Shown here one piece after another: positions 46,072 to 54,730 of a stretch of DNA of 64,000 nucleotides. A model generated the notes under the pieces. The model had not been told where the DNA came from. It did no database searches and saw nothing but the letters and a program-made list of their open reading frames with translations. The DNA comes from Aestuariispira insulae (GTDB lineage: Bacteria; Pseudomonadota; Alphaproteobacteria; UBA8366; Aestuariispiraceae), in assembly GCF_003385955.1 (NCBI RefSeq), contig NZ_QRDW01000001.1:1160613-1224612 (forward strand). The letters are read 5' to 3'. Position 1 is the stretch's first letter; each line of letters begins with the position of its first letter. The position numbers were made by a program, and so were the translations under genes.

Positions 46072-46091
46072 ATTTAACCGTTTTGTTAAAT
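46072..46091. promoter_or_regulatory. Palindromic operator copy 2 upstream of DUF899 gene
   Basis: ATTTAAC-CGTTTT-GTTAAAT, the same arms and spacer length as copy 1; symmetry extends to 9-bp arms at 46070-46093. Centre-to-centre distance to copy 1 is 49 bases. It reaches the stop codon of the upstream membrane-protein gene. Confidence 0.7.
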
Positions 46092-46918
46092 TAATCCTGA
46101 CCGACCTTCAAACAGTCGAGTTGTTTCCGAACCGTTTCAGGGAATTCCGACAGATCAGGCTGGATTTCTTCTATCAGATGCTTAAGGACCCCTCGATATC
46201 GGATGGTTGGCCCATCCGCCAATTCTGACGAGCATGCCCGTGACCGGCCAAGAATATGCTTAAAGGCATGGTCTGGAACCATCGCGGCAAAGGATTGGTC
46301 CTGACGGTGGTCCGCCTTCATGAAACGCACCAGAACACTGGCCGCCACCAGGTCGCCTTGGTCGGCCACCAGCGCGTAAAACAGACGCCTATCCACCCGG
46401 AGCCCCCCTTGCAACAGCATTTCCAACATGCGCATCCGCTCGCCATCGTCGGGCGACCGCCGACCATAGACCGGCTCCGGATTATAGCCGATCCTGAAGG
46501 CGATCGTCTCGCGCATGACATCCCCGCCCTTTTCCAGCAGGGCGCGGTTTTCCGACACCAACCGGTCTTTTTCGGTTCCGCGTGCCGCAACAAATTCTTC
46601 AATGAAGGTCCGGGCCTTTCCCTCGCCATGATGTGCCAGGAAGGTACTGATCCCCCAATAAACGCCGGAAATCAGTACCAACCCTGGAATAACCATGGCG
46701 GGCCAGCTGCTGGCCTGGAAACCGTCCCGCATTAGGATCCAGCTGGAATAACCGACCATCACCACAGTCCAGGCAATCGCCGTATAGCCCATCAGGATCA
46801 GATATCCCAATGCCTTCCAGGGGCCGTCACCTGTGGTCTTGCCCAGGAGGAAGAAAACCGATCCAACCAGCAGGAAAGGGATGGTCAGATAGAGCATGAT
46901 CAACAGTTCGCGTTTCAT
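46091..46918 (-). CDS. Membrane protein of unknown function, third gene of lemA operon
   Basis: 275 residues from the ATG at 46918, preceded by AGGGAGAGGG. Three hydrophobic helices lie in the first 105 residues (LIMLYLTIPFLLVGSVFFLLG and two more), followed by a soluble, charged 170-residue cytoplasmic part rich in leucine and arginine. I do not recognise a family. It follows the DUF2207 gene by 19 bases on the same strand, so it is likely part of that envelope operon. Confidence 0.7.
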   Translation of the reverse strand: MKRELLIMLYLTIPFLLVGSVFFLLGKTTGDGPWKALGYLILMGYTAIAWTVVMVGYSSWILMRDGFQASSWPAMVIPGLVLISGVYWGISTFLAHHGEGKARTFIEEFVAARGTEKDRLVSENRALLEKGGDVMRETIAFRIGYNPEPVYGRRSPDDGERMRMLEMLLQGGLRVDRRLFYALVADQGDLVAASVLVRFMKADHRQDQSFAAMVPDHAFKHILGRSRACSSELADGPTIRYRGVLKHLIEEIQPDLSEFPETVRKQLDCLKVGQD

Positions 46919-46937
46919 GATCCCTCTCCCTGATCCA

Positions 46938-48875
46938 TCACCAGCCACCGCCGCCACCACCGCCGCCGCCACCGCCGGAAGATCCGCCGCCAGACGAGCT
47001 GCCAGAGCTGCTCGATGGTCGGGATCCGGCCTTCGAGGCCGCCCCGGTCAGGCTGCTGGACAGGCCGCCGCCCAGACTGGACCGCCAGGGTCTGTTGTCC
47101 CCTTTGTACCAGCGGGGTTGATAGCTGCCTGCCGCCGCCGGGTCATGCCCGCTGCGGGCCAGACTTTCCGAAAACCGCTCGGTCCAGGCATCTTCCGCAT
47201 CCATGGCCATGGCATAGGGCAAGTGTTTTTCAAAAAGCGCCTCCGTGATTTCCTGACCTTCGCCCGCCATATTCAGACGGTCTTCCTCCGCGACGGTCAG
47301 ATAAAGTCGATATCCTTCCAATTGATCCAGCATATCGCGCCCGGCCAGCGTTGGGGCCTTCATCCAGTGATAAAAGGCCACCGTGACCGGCACAGGCAAC
47401 AGCGCCACGATCATGGCAAGAGGCGATACCGTATCTGATACAAAATAGAAAATCGCGCCGACCGGCCCCAGAAAGGCAAAAGCAATCAGCAGCATGAAGA
47501 TCATGGCGAACCAGCTGCCGACACTGCCGCGCCGGATCATGGGCGGTATGCCCTGGACCAGCCGCACCAGGATAAACAGGCTCGGGATCGAGAAAACCGC
47601 CCCGAACGGCACCATGAAGGCAACCATCGCCCGGTTATTGGAATCGGTAACATCCAGCATCAGGGTCGCCAGGGAAACAATGGCGGTCATGATCGCCCCC
47701 ACCAGCCACTGTTTCCAGTTGTTCCGGAAATAGAGCTTTTCAAACTCCTTGCCAAAGCTGCTGCCCAAGGCATCCTGCGCAAGACTGATCCGGGCATCAT
47801 ATTTCTTGCCAAAAGTGATTTTTCTACCGCTGGGAAACATATTTTCGGCAACGGCCCGTTCACCGTCCGGCAAACCATGCGGCTCCAAAAGCTTGCGGGC
47901 CTCATAACGTCCACCGCCCAGCGCTTCCAAGGTTATCACCCCTTTGGTCGCAAGACTGGTCAGGGCAACAGAAAAAGCGCGGCCAGAAGGGAAGCGGTCG
48001 CCGTTGCCCCGGTACCAGATCGTGCCCGCCCCAACCGGCGACAAACCTTCTGGCGGCTCGAAACGCGCGATGATCGTGCCTTTTTCCGGATCCCGGCCAA
48101 CCCGGCGCCAGACCAACCAATAATAGAGGACCAAGAAACCAGACAGGACGATCCCAATGATCGGCCCACGGTTATCCTGCACAACCCAGGCAAATTCCTG
48201 GCTTGCGTCCGGACGGCTGATCCGACCGGCTGGCCAGCCGAGCGCGATGCTGAAGCCTTCCCAGCTCTCCAACCGCCGGGTGGTTTTCAGCGCCATTTCA
48301 TTGTCGCCTTGGAAAACCAGGGCAAAATCCTGGCCCTGTTCCCCCATGTAACCGGTATAGGCCGCATGCTGGCGAATCGTAATCCCGCCCGGCAAAGTCA
48401 CACGAATGGAGGCCTGGTCGATGGGGAAGGCCCAATCGTTACCCGTGACATTCCAATAAAGTTCGTCAAGATCCGAACCATGAATCAGTTGCCGGTCGGT
48501 CAGATAACGGATCCGATAACGATGGCGGCCCGGTTTCAAGAAAACACTTTCTTCCCCCATGTAAATGCGTATGCCCGCCGCCAGATCCTGGGTGAAATAG
48601 GGTTCAGGCACCCCGTCACGCCAGACATCCAACAGCTCGAAACCGGCAACATGGTTCAATCCGGCCGCCGTGATCGTACGCAAGGGAATGTCGCGATAGA
48701 TCCCCCGCTTGATTTCCCGGCCTTCCGAGAGAACCTCAATCTCTTCAGTTACCTGAAGGGTGCCATCCGCCTGGACTACAACCTCAACCGCAAAATCAGT
48801 GATCCGCTCTTCCGCCCGCGCGCCGAGGGAAAGCAGGGCCGCGAAGAAGAAAACCGCAAGGAAACGCATCATCAT
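46938..48875 (-). CDS. DUF2207 membrane protein with glycine-rich tail
   Basis: 645 residues. Signal peptide (about 1-21, ending near ARA), then a large extracytoplasmic DUF2207 domain (ITDFAVEVVVQADGTLQVTEE, FKRGIYRDIP-like block), a helix near 235, a cytoplasmic region and further helices around 395-495. The C-terminus is low-complexity serine/glycine with eleven glycines before a final tryptophan. DUF2207 proteins commonly neighbour LemA; function unknown, probably envelope-related. The ATG overlaps the lemA stop (ATGA). Confidence 0.88.
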   Translation of the reverse strand: MMMRFLAVFFFAALLSLGARAEERITDFAVEVVVQADGTLQVTEEIEVLSEGREIKRGIYRDIPLRTITAAGLNHVAGFELLDVWRDGVPEPYFTQDLAAGIRIYMGEESVFLKPGRHRYRIRYLTDRQLIHGSDLDELYWNVTGNDWAFPIDQASIRVTLPGGITIRQHAAYTGYMGEQGQDFALVFQGDNEMALKTTRRLESWEGFSIALGWPAGRISRPDASQEFAWVVQDNRGPIIGIVLSGFLVLYYWLVWRRVGRDPEKGTIIARFEPPEGLSPVGAGTIWYRGNGDRFPSGRAFSVALTSLATKGVITLEALGGGRYEARKLLEPHGLPDGERAVAENMFPSGRKITFGKKYDARISLAQDALGSSFGKEFEKLYFRNNWKQWLVGAIMTAIVSLATLMLDVTDSNNRAMVAFMVPFGAVFSIPSLFILVRLVQGIPPMIRRGSVGSWFAMIFMLLIAFAFLGPVGAIFYFVSDTVSPLAMIVALLPVPVTVAFYHWMKAPTLAGRDMLDQLEGYRLYLTVAEEDRLNMAGEGQEITEALFEKHLPYAMAMDAEDAWTERFSESLARSGHDPAAAGSYQPRWYKGDNRPWRSSLGGGLSSSLTGAASKAGSRPSSSSGSSSGGGSSGGGGGGGGGGGW

Positions 48876-49456
48876 TCGCCCCCCTTGAAATCCACCTGGG
48901 GCACGGCACGCTCGGCGGCATGTTCCACCTCATAATAATCCGCCGCTACAAACCCGAAACGCTGGGCCAGCAGGTTGGCCGGAAAGCTCTCGATCAGGAT
49001 GTTCAGATTCCGGACCGTGCCGTTGTAATAGCGGCGGGCCATCTGGATCTGGTCTTCCAATTCCCCCAAGGCCTGTTGCAATTCCAGGAAGGTGCTGTCG
49101 GCTTTCAGATCCGGATAGTTTTCCGCCACGGCAAAAAGACGGATCAACGCGGTCGACATCTCCCCTTCAATCGCCTGGCGATCTTTCGGACCGGTATCTG
49201 CCTCGACACATTGCGCCCGCAACTTGGTGATATCTTCCAACAACCCCTTTTCATGGGCCATGTAACCTTTCACCGCCGCTATCAGGTTGGGCACAAGGTT
49301 CGACCGGCGCTTCAGTTGCACATCAATGCCGCTCCAGCCTTCCAGGACACGCTGGCGGAGGGAGACCAGCTTGTTATAGAGAAAAATCACCGCCAGCAGG
49401 GCGGCAATGCCTCCCAGGACGATGATCCCAAACACTAATCCTAAACCTGACATCAT
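48872..49456 (-). CDS. lemA: LemA family protein
   Basis: 194 residues: one N-terminal transmembrane helix (GIIVLGGIAALLAVIFLYN) then a coiled-coil four-helix domain with the family signature YNKLVSLRQRVLEGWSGIDVQLKRR and NLVPNLI. The bulk of the protein lies on one side of the inner membrane. First gene of a lemA-DUF2207-membrane protein operon with overlapping start and stop. Confidence 0.93.
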   Translation of the reverse strand: MMSGLGLVFGIIVLGGIAALLAVIFLYNKLVSLRQRVLEGWSGIDVQLKRRSNLVPNLIAAVKGYMAHEKGLLEDITKLRAQCVEADTGPKDRQAIEGEMSTALIRLFAVAENYPDLKADSTFLELQQALGELEDQIQMARRYYNGTVRNLNILIESFPANLLAQRFGFVAADYYEVEHAAERAVPQVDFKGGE

Positions 49457-49631
49457 AAATCCCCTGAACTTTTACGAACCGATGCAGCCTGTCAGAGCCA
49501 CCCTCAACAGGTTAGTCGGATTCCCTCCAAGAAGGGTTCAATTATTTTCGCTGATAAAACCGGCCGGATCACAAATTGGCCCCTCTCCCTAGTACATTGA
49601 TATATATCACTTTAATTTGGAGAATACCGTA
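49457..49631. other. Intergenic stretch between lemA and the candidate RNA
   Basis: Holds the lemA upstream region and the promoter of the candidate RNA (49597-49625). AGGAGG-like and hairpin elements are not evident; no short gene is supported. Confidence 0.5.
49597..49625 (+). promoter_or_regulatory. Predicted sigma-70 promoter of the candidate RNA
   Basis: TTGATA (49597-49602), 17-base spacer, GAGAAT (49620-49625). The next likely start of transcription is about 49632. No plus-strand protein gene begins for another 250 bases. Confidence 0.5.
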
Positions 49632-49854
49632 ATTCAGGGGAGCTATGCTTTTTTGCATGGCTCCTTTGCAAAAATCGCTCTAGCCAATCGCGGCTGTGGT
49701 ACCTATATACAACCTGCTTCAGTTGTTGCGTTGCAACAACCCCGGCAGACGCTGCGGCCCCCAGCCGATTGTGCCGTCCGCCGGACATACGTCTCCCAGA
49801 CGTGAAGCCTCCCTGTTCAACTTGCCGGAAGCCTTGCTTCCGGCAATTTTTTTT
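49632..49854 (+). ncRNA. Candidate structured RNA (about 220 nt), possibly 6S-like or a leader RNA
   Basis: A plus-strand stretch with its own promoter and a strong terminator but no protein gene. Hairpins: GGAGCTATGC/GCATGGCTCC with a T6 loop (49639-49664, one G-U pair); GTTGTTGC/GCAACAAC (49722-49740); and a long-range helix 49686-49699 with 49758-49770 enclosing the second hairpin. The 5' CAGGGGAG can alternatively pair with CTCCCTG (49809-49815), giving a rod with symmetric internal regions of about 40 nt, as in 6S RNA. The following binding-protein gene starts only 27 bases after the terminator, so a leader or attenuator is the alternative. Confidence 0.45.
49822..49854 (+). terminator. 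Strong plus-strand terminator of the candidate RNA
   Basis: Perfect 11-bp stem (49822-49832 with 49836-49846), 3-base loop, then eight T. There is no T run on the minus strand, so it works on plus-strand transcripts only, although no plus-strand protein gene lies upstream for 4.5 kb. Confidence 0.9.
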
Positions 49855-49880
49855 GTGCTCACTCCGTGTTATTATCGTCC

Positions 49881-50717
49881 ATGATGTTGGAACGGTTTAC
49901 AGCGAGGATCACCGCAGGCCTGATAGCCATGGCTGTGGTTTTCCTGTTCATTTGGATTTCAATAACCGGCGCGGAGGCCAGGGAGGTTCACGTCGTGGTC
50001 GGCTTTGACCATGACAGCCGGCCCTTCAGTTTTTCAGACAATGGCAAAGCGACCGGCCTATATCCGGCGATTGTGCGCGAGGTTTTCAACCGTATCCATC
50101 AGCCTGTATCCCTGAAGGCCTACCCCTGGCGGCGGGTCCTGGCGGGCCTGGAAACCGGTCAGCTGGCGGCAGGCGGCATCTATAGAACGGCTGAGCGTGA
50201 TCAGGTGTTTGCTTTCAGCCGCCCCTTTCACAGTGATGCCATCCTGTTATTCGTGCCGACCGAGCGTCCTAAAAACAACAAGTTCACCTTGTCCGATCTG
50301 ACCGGTATGACCATTGGAGCCATCCAGGGGTGGAGCTACGGTGATCGTTTTGACCACCTGCGCCAGCAGGGCCTGTTCAGGGTCGAAGAGGTTAGAAACG
50401 ATGCGAGCAACCTGCGCAAGCTGCAGGCAGGAAAGCTGGATGCCTTTCTGGCGGTCGAAATCGCCGGATGGAACCTGCTGGCGGAAACAGACAACCTGGA
50501 TAGCGTCCGGTCGATCCGTCCCCCCGTTGCCGTCAATAACGTCCATCTCGCTTTCAGCAATGGGGATCCCAATGTCCAGCTGCTGCCCGCCATCAATCAG
50601 GCCATTGCCGACATGGCGGAAGACGGTACCCTGGAAGATATCTTCGATCGCTACATCGATCCCAGCTATCGCGCCCATATGCCAGAGGCCCTTTCCCCGC
50701 CGGCAGCCCTCAATTAG
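49881..50717 (+). CDS. Periplasmic solute-binding protein, SBP_bac_3 (polar amino acid) type
   Basis: 278 residues from ATG 49881; a GTG at 49866 is in frame and no clear ribosome site is seen for either. Signal peptide at about 1-33 (GLIAMAVVFLFIWISI, cleavage after GAEA). The body follows family 3: VGFDHDSRPFSF, GLYPAIVREVFNRI, LAAGGIYRTAERD, LTGMTIGAIQGWSYGD, and a late AINQAIADMAEDGTLEDIFDRY. No ABC permease or ATPase adjoins, so it may be an orphan receptor or sensor. Confidence 0.85.
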   Translation: MMLERFTARITAGLIAMAVVFLFIWISITGAEAREVHVVVGFDHDSRPFSFSDNGKATGLYPAIVREVFNRIHQPVSLKAYPWRRVLAGLETGQLAAGGIYRTAERDQVFAFSRPFHSDAILLFVPTERPKNNKFTLSDLTGMTIGAIQGWSYGDRFDHLRQQGLFRVEEVRNDASNLRKLQAGKLDAFLAVEIAGWNLLAETDNLDSVRSIRPPVAVNNVHLAFSNGDPNVQLLPAINQAIADMAEDGTLEDIFDRYIDPSYRAHMPEALSPPAALN

Positions 50718-50719
50718 TG

Positions 50720-50753
50720 AAAAAAAACGACCGGTTGCACCTGCAACCGGCCG
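50720..50753 (-). terminator. Minus-strand terminator for the molybdenum hydroxylase operon
   Basis: Stem CCGGTTGC/GCAACCGG (50731-50738 with 50743-50750); read on the minus strand it is followed by TCG and eight T. It lies 40 bases beyond the large-subunit stop. Confidence 0.85.
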
Positions 50754-50793
50754 CTTCCCCCATCCCCCGACCGAAACCGGGCGGATTAGGGCA

Positions 50794-52965
50794 TCAGACT
50801 GAATTGGGCAGCCCTTCGGTGAAGGGCAGTTTGCGGATGCGTTTTCCTGTCGCCTGATACACCGCATTGGCAACTGCCGGCCCCACCGGCGGTACCCCGG
50901 GCTCACCAACACCGGTCGGGGCCGCATCGCTTGGCACGATAAAGACCTCGACATCCGGCATGTCGGTTAAGCGCAGCGGCTCGTAATCATGGAAGTTGGA
51001 TTGATCCACAACACCGCCATCCAAAGTGATCTGGTTGCGCAGGATCGCCCCAAGCCCATAACCGATGCCCCCTTCCATCTGGGCGGCAACCACATCCGGA
51101 TTGATCACCGTGCCACAATCGACCGCACACCAGATCTTTTCCACCTTGATGGTGGCATCGGCCCGGAGGCTGACTTCCGCGACCTGGGCCACCACGGAAT
51201 TGAAGCTTTCATGGACCGCAACACCGCGATACCGCCCCGGGGCGGGTTCTTTACCCCATTCCGCTTTCTCCGCCACCAGTTTCAGCGCCGCCAGATGACG
51301 CGGATGATCCTTCATCAATTCCAAGCGCCATTCCACCGGATCCCGGCCCGCCGCTTCGGCCAACTCATCCAGGAAGGTTTCCGTGGAATAAGCGGTATGG
51401 GTGGAACCAACCGAGCGCCACCAGAGCACCGGCACACCAATGTCACTGGTCACCAGGCTGACATCCATGTTCGGGATGGCATAGGGCAGGTTATGCGCGC
51501 CTTCCACCGAGGTGGCATCAACGCCATCCTTCACCAGGAAGGGTTCAAATGCCGTGCCTTTGGCAATGGACTGGCCAACAATCTTATGTTGCCAGCCAAT
51601 CAGGTTGCCCTGTTCATCCAGCGCCGCTTTCAGCCGGTGATGATAGGCCGGACGATAACGCCCACCCCGCACATCATCCTCGCGGGTCCAAATCAGTTTT
51701 ACCGGTGCGCGGCCCTCAATGGCCTTGGCGATCATCGCCGCCTCGGACACCATGTCGGAATCCGGGGTTGCGCGACGACCGAAACTGCCACCTGCCAGCA
51801 GGGTGTTGACCTTTACCTGTTCAGGCTTAAGCCCGAGGATTCCCGCGGCCCAGGCCTGATCGCCGGTCTGAATCTGACTGCCGGTCCAGATCTCCGCCCC
51901 CTGGTCGGTCACTTCAATCACCGCGTCCAGCGGCTCCATCGGTGCGTGGGCGAGATAGGGGAAATCAAAACTGGCTTCCAGGGTTTTGACGGCCCCGGCG
52001 ATGGCCCCATCGGCATCACCATTCTTCACTGCAGTCGCGCCGGGCTGATCCGCCAGTTCATGGTAATGGGCCATGATTTCGGCAGAGCTGCGCTGTTCGG
52101 CCTGGCTATTATCCCATTCCACTGCCAGCGCGTCCGCCCCCTGGATCGCCGCCCAGGTGTTTTTGGCCAGCACCGCCACGCCGCGCGGAGTGGCCACCAC
52201 GCCGACAACGCCTTTGATTTCTTTTGTGGCCGCATCATCAAAGCTTTTTGCCACGCCACCAAATTTCGGCGAACGCTTCAACACCGCGTAGAGCATGCCC
52301 GGTCGTTTGACATCCATGGTGAAGATAGCCGTGCCATCGGTCTTACCCGGGATATCCTTCCGTTTGCCTGTGCCGCCAATCAGGGTGAATTGATCCGCCG
52401 TTTTCAAGGTGACCGTTTCCGGCACCGGCTGCATGGCCGCCTTTTCCGCCAGTTCCCCGAAGCTCAGGCTTTTCCCGCCATGGGAAACCATCCCCTTTGA
52501 GACCTGGATCTGGCTGGCTGCCACGTTCCATTCGGCGGCGGCTGCCTGGACCAGCATAGCACGGGCTTTAGCCCCGGCTTCGCGCAGTTGCATCCAGGAA
52601 TTGGCGATGGCGGTCGATCCGCCGGTCCCTTGGCTAGGCCCCCAAAAGAGATTGTTATATTTGGTGGCATCGGCGGGGGCTGCTTCGACCCGCACCTGTG
52701 CCCAATCCGCATCCAATTCATCTGCCAGGATCGTTGCCAGGCCGCTATGGCTGCCCTGGCCAAACTCAATATGTTTGGCGATCACGGTAACCGAATTGTC
52801 TTTGGCAATCCTAACAAACGCATTGGCTTCAAAGGCTTTTTCATGATGGGCCGCTTTGGCACCACGCCCCGTGAGCTGGAAACCGACCACAAGCCCGGTA
52901 GCCGCCGTGCCCGCGCCTTTCAAAAAGCCGCGTCGGCTGGTTTCAATGGTTTTAATCTGGTTCAT
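50794..52965 (-). CDS. Xanthine dehydrogenase-family molybdopterin subunit (IorB-like), Tat-exported
   Basis: 723 residues from the ATG at 52965. Twin-arginine signal ([15 protein letters not shown]) directs the folded Moco enzyme to the periplasm. The aldehyde oxidase/xanthine dehydrogenase core is arranged as in isoquinoline 1-oxidoreductase beta subunits ([45 protein letters not shown]). It hydroxylates an aldehyde or N-heterocycle using water; the physiological substrate is unknown. Two bases after the 2Fe-2S subunit stop, so co-translated. Confidence 0.9.
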   Translation of the reverse strand: MNQIKTIETSRRGFLKGAGTAATGLVVGFQLTGRGAKAAHHEKAFEANAFVRIAKDNSVTVIAKHIEFGQGSHSGLATILADELDADWAQVRVEAAPADATKYNNLFWGPSQGTGGSTAIANSWMQLREAGAKARAMLVQAAAAEWNVAASQIQVSKGMVSHGGKSLSFGELAEKAAMQPVPETVTLKTADQFTLIGGTGKRKDIPGKTDGTAIFTMDVKRPGMLYAVLKRSPKFGGVAKSFDDAATKEIKGVVGVVATPRGVAVLAKNTWAAIQGADALAVEWDNSQAEQRSSAEIMAHYHELADQPGATAVKNGDADGAIAGAVKTLEASFDFPYLAHAPMEPLDAVIEVTDQGAEIWTGSQIQTGDQAWAAGILGLKPEQVKVNTLLAGGSFGRRATPDSDMVSEAAMIAKAIEGRAPVKLIWTREDDVRGGRYRPAYHHRLKAALDEQGNLIGWQHKIVGQSIAKGTAFEPFLVKDGVDATSVEGAHNLPYAIPNMDVSLVTSDIGVPVLWWRSVGSTHTAYSTETFLDELAEAAGRDPVEWRLELMKDHPRHLAALKLVAEKAEWGKEPAPGRYRGVAVHESFNSVVAQVAEVSLRADATIKVEKIWCAVDCGTVINPDVVAAQMEGGIGYGLGAILRNQITLDGGVVDQSNFHDYEPLRLTDMPDVEVFIVPSDAAPTGVGEPGVPPVGPAVANAVYQATGKRIRKLPFTEGLPNSV

Positions 52966-52967
52966 GA

Positions 52968-53426
52968 TCAGGCCTCCATCAGTTCGGATGCATGATGGAT
53001 CGCCTTGCGGATCCGCACATAGGTGGCACAACGGCAGACATTGCCATTCATCGCTTCGTCAATCTCCGCGTCGCTCGGCTTGGCATTCTCGGTCAAAAGG
53101 GCTGTCGCCTGCATGATCTGGCCCGATTGGCAATAACCGCATTGCGGCACTTCCAGCGACTGCCAGGCGGTTTGGACAGCCTTGGCCGCCTTGCTTCCAA
53201 TACCTTCGATGGTGGTCACGGAGAGGCCTTCCACATCACCGACAAAGGTCTGGCAGGAGCGCACGGCCTCGCCGTCAAGATGCACTGTGCAGGCACCGCA
53301 CAGGCCCTGGCCACAGCCAAATTTTGTCCCCGTCAGGCCGATCTCGTCCCGGATCACCCAAAGCAGCGGAGTATCCGGGTCGGCATCCACCGTCCGTTCT
53401 TCGTTATTTAATTTGAATTTGATCAT
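52968..53426 (-). CDS. 2Fe-2S subunit of molybdenum hydroxylase (IorA-like)
   Basis: 152 residues from the ATG at 53426. Two cluster motifs: plant-type [22 protein letters not shown] and the second domain [11 protein letters not shown] with [13 protein letters not shown]. It shuttles electrons from the Moco subunit. It has no signal peptide, so it is presumably carried out by the Tat signal of the partner. No FAD subunit gene is present, as in the IorAB type, where a cytochrome c is the likely acceptor. Confidence 0.93.
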   Translation of the reverse strand: MIKFKLNNEERTVDADPDTPLLWVIRDEIGLTGTKFGCGQGLCGACTVHLDGEAVRSCQTFVGDVEGLSVTTIEGIGSKAAKAVQTAWQSLEVPQCGYCQSGQIMQATALLTENAKPSDAEIDEAMNGNVCRCATYVRIRKAIHHASELMEA

Positions 53427-53667
53427 TGTCCTGATCCCAACCTGATTCTGGTTAAGTTGCCCGTTTTCAACCAAATCACGCGGTTAATAAAAACCGGTTG
53501 GTCTTACGGGTCGTTCCGATCCTAATAAAACGATACAGCTTGAAGATAAGGCAGGGAGCCATCCCCCGTTAGGCCGGATCTTGGGGAAGTTTATCAAATT
53601 CTTGGGGTTCTGGCCTGCCGCGCGCGAAATTGTGATCGCGGCCCCTATGCCACCCCCCCCGCCACCG

Positions 53668-54489
53668 TCAGGCCAAAGCCGTACGATATCCGATCGGGGT
53701 CACGCCGGTCAGCCGCCGGAAAGTGGCGGAAAAATTGCTCTGGCTGCCATAGCCTACCTGAAAAGCAATTTCAGATGCCGGGAGGTTTGACCCCGCCAGA
53801 AGCCTCTTGGCGCGTTCAATCCGCCGTTCCGCCACATAGCGGTGCGGCGGCATGTTGGTATGGTCTTTGAACGTCTTGGCAAAATGATAACGGCTCATGG
53901 CAGCCACGCCCGCCAATTCATCCAGGCTCAGAGGATCGGCCAGATGGTCTTCGATATAATCCATCACCCGCTTGATCCGGGGATCACGGCTTGATGCCGC
54001 CGGATCTTCCAGGCGGCCATAAGCCCGGAAGAGATGCGCCGCCAACGCCAATGTCATGGTATCGCGATACAGCGCGGAATAGGCGTCATCGGTCAGAGAG
54101 GCCTCATAAATATTCATCACCATCTGCTGGATCACCGGATCATCCAGCTGCTGGTGGCTGATCGCCGGGGACTGAACGCCTTCCGGCAAAACTTCCCGCA
54201 AGGTCTCTTCAGGCAGGGTGATGCCGATCCTGCCACCGGCGGTTTCATAACCGCATTCTATGCGCATATCGGGCGGCAAAAGCCAGCCCGCGCCCGCGCG
54301 CACTTCCAATCGATTACGATTTTGGTGGCGTTTGGTGGTGTCGCGCAGCAAGTAACAGACAACCATCTGTTCAGTCAGATAAACCATGTCGCCCGGCGCG
54401 AAAAAGTCCACGCCCAATGTCCCCGTGCGCCAGTTGCGCGCCACGGGCCCGGCCTGTTCAAGGCGGTTGATGAATCCGGTATCCAACAT
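53668..54489 (-). CDS. AraC family transcriptional regulator
   Basis: 273 residues from the ATG at 54489, with AAGGA upstream. The N-terminal half is an unassigned sensing domain; the C-terminal 100 residues carry both AraC helix-turn-helices (LSLDELAGVAAMSRYHFAKTF and ASEIAFQVGYGSQSNFSATF followed by GVTPIGYR). It lies directly upstream of iorAB on the same strand, 241 bases away, making that operon the likely target. Confidence 0.93.
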   Translation of the reverse strand: MLDTGFINRLEQAGPVARNWRTGTLGVDFFAPGDMVYLTEQMVVCYLLRDTTKRHQNRNRLEVRAGAGWLLPPDMRIECGYETAGGRIGITLPEETLREVLPEGVQSPAISHQQLDDPVIQQMVMNIYEASLTDDAYSALYRDTMTLALAAHLFRAYGRLEDPAASSRDPRIKRVMDYIEDHLADPLSLDELAGVAAMSRYHFAKTFKDHTNMPPHRYVAERRIERAKRLLAGSNLPASEIAFQVGYGSQSNFSATFRRLTGVTPIGYRTALA

Positions 54490-54730
54490 TCGGTCTATTC
54501 CTTGGCCAAGCCCCCGATATGGGAGGCAGAAAACCATTCTACAATAGCAAGCGCCCCTCTTCCTACCAGAAGTTGGCTATTCGCCGGGGATTTAACCAAT
54601 TATCAACATCAACGGGTGACAATATTCCTGGTTGCAAGATCAGTTTTTCACATCGTCCGCCTTTGACGGATGATTCTTTGGGGGCAAACCGCTGAACCGG
54701 CAAATCGATTTCTATTCAAGCCTCTTCAGG

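Noticed and set aside
46940..47000. Poly-glycine tail of the DUF2207 protein considered as a sequencing artefact
   Set aside because: Glycine/serine tails are common in this family and the frame continues cleanly to a stop.
49632..49854. tmRNA, SRP RNA, RNase P RNA or a common riboswitch as identity of the structured RNA
   Set aside because: None of the sequence signatures I know for these (tag-coding stretch, GGAAGGAAGCAG-type loop, P4 consensus, TPP, cobalamin or FMN boxes) is present.
50989..52500. About 500-codon plus-strand frame across the molybdenum hydroxylase
   Set aside because: Antisense to the IorB-like gene; His/Arg-rich shadow translation.
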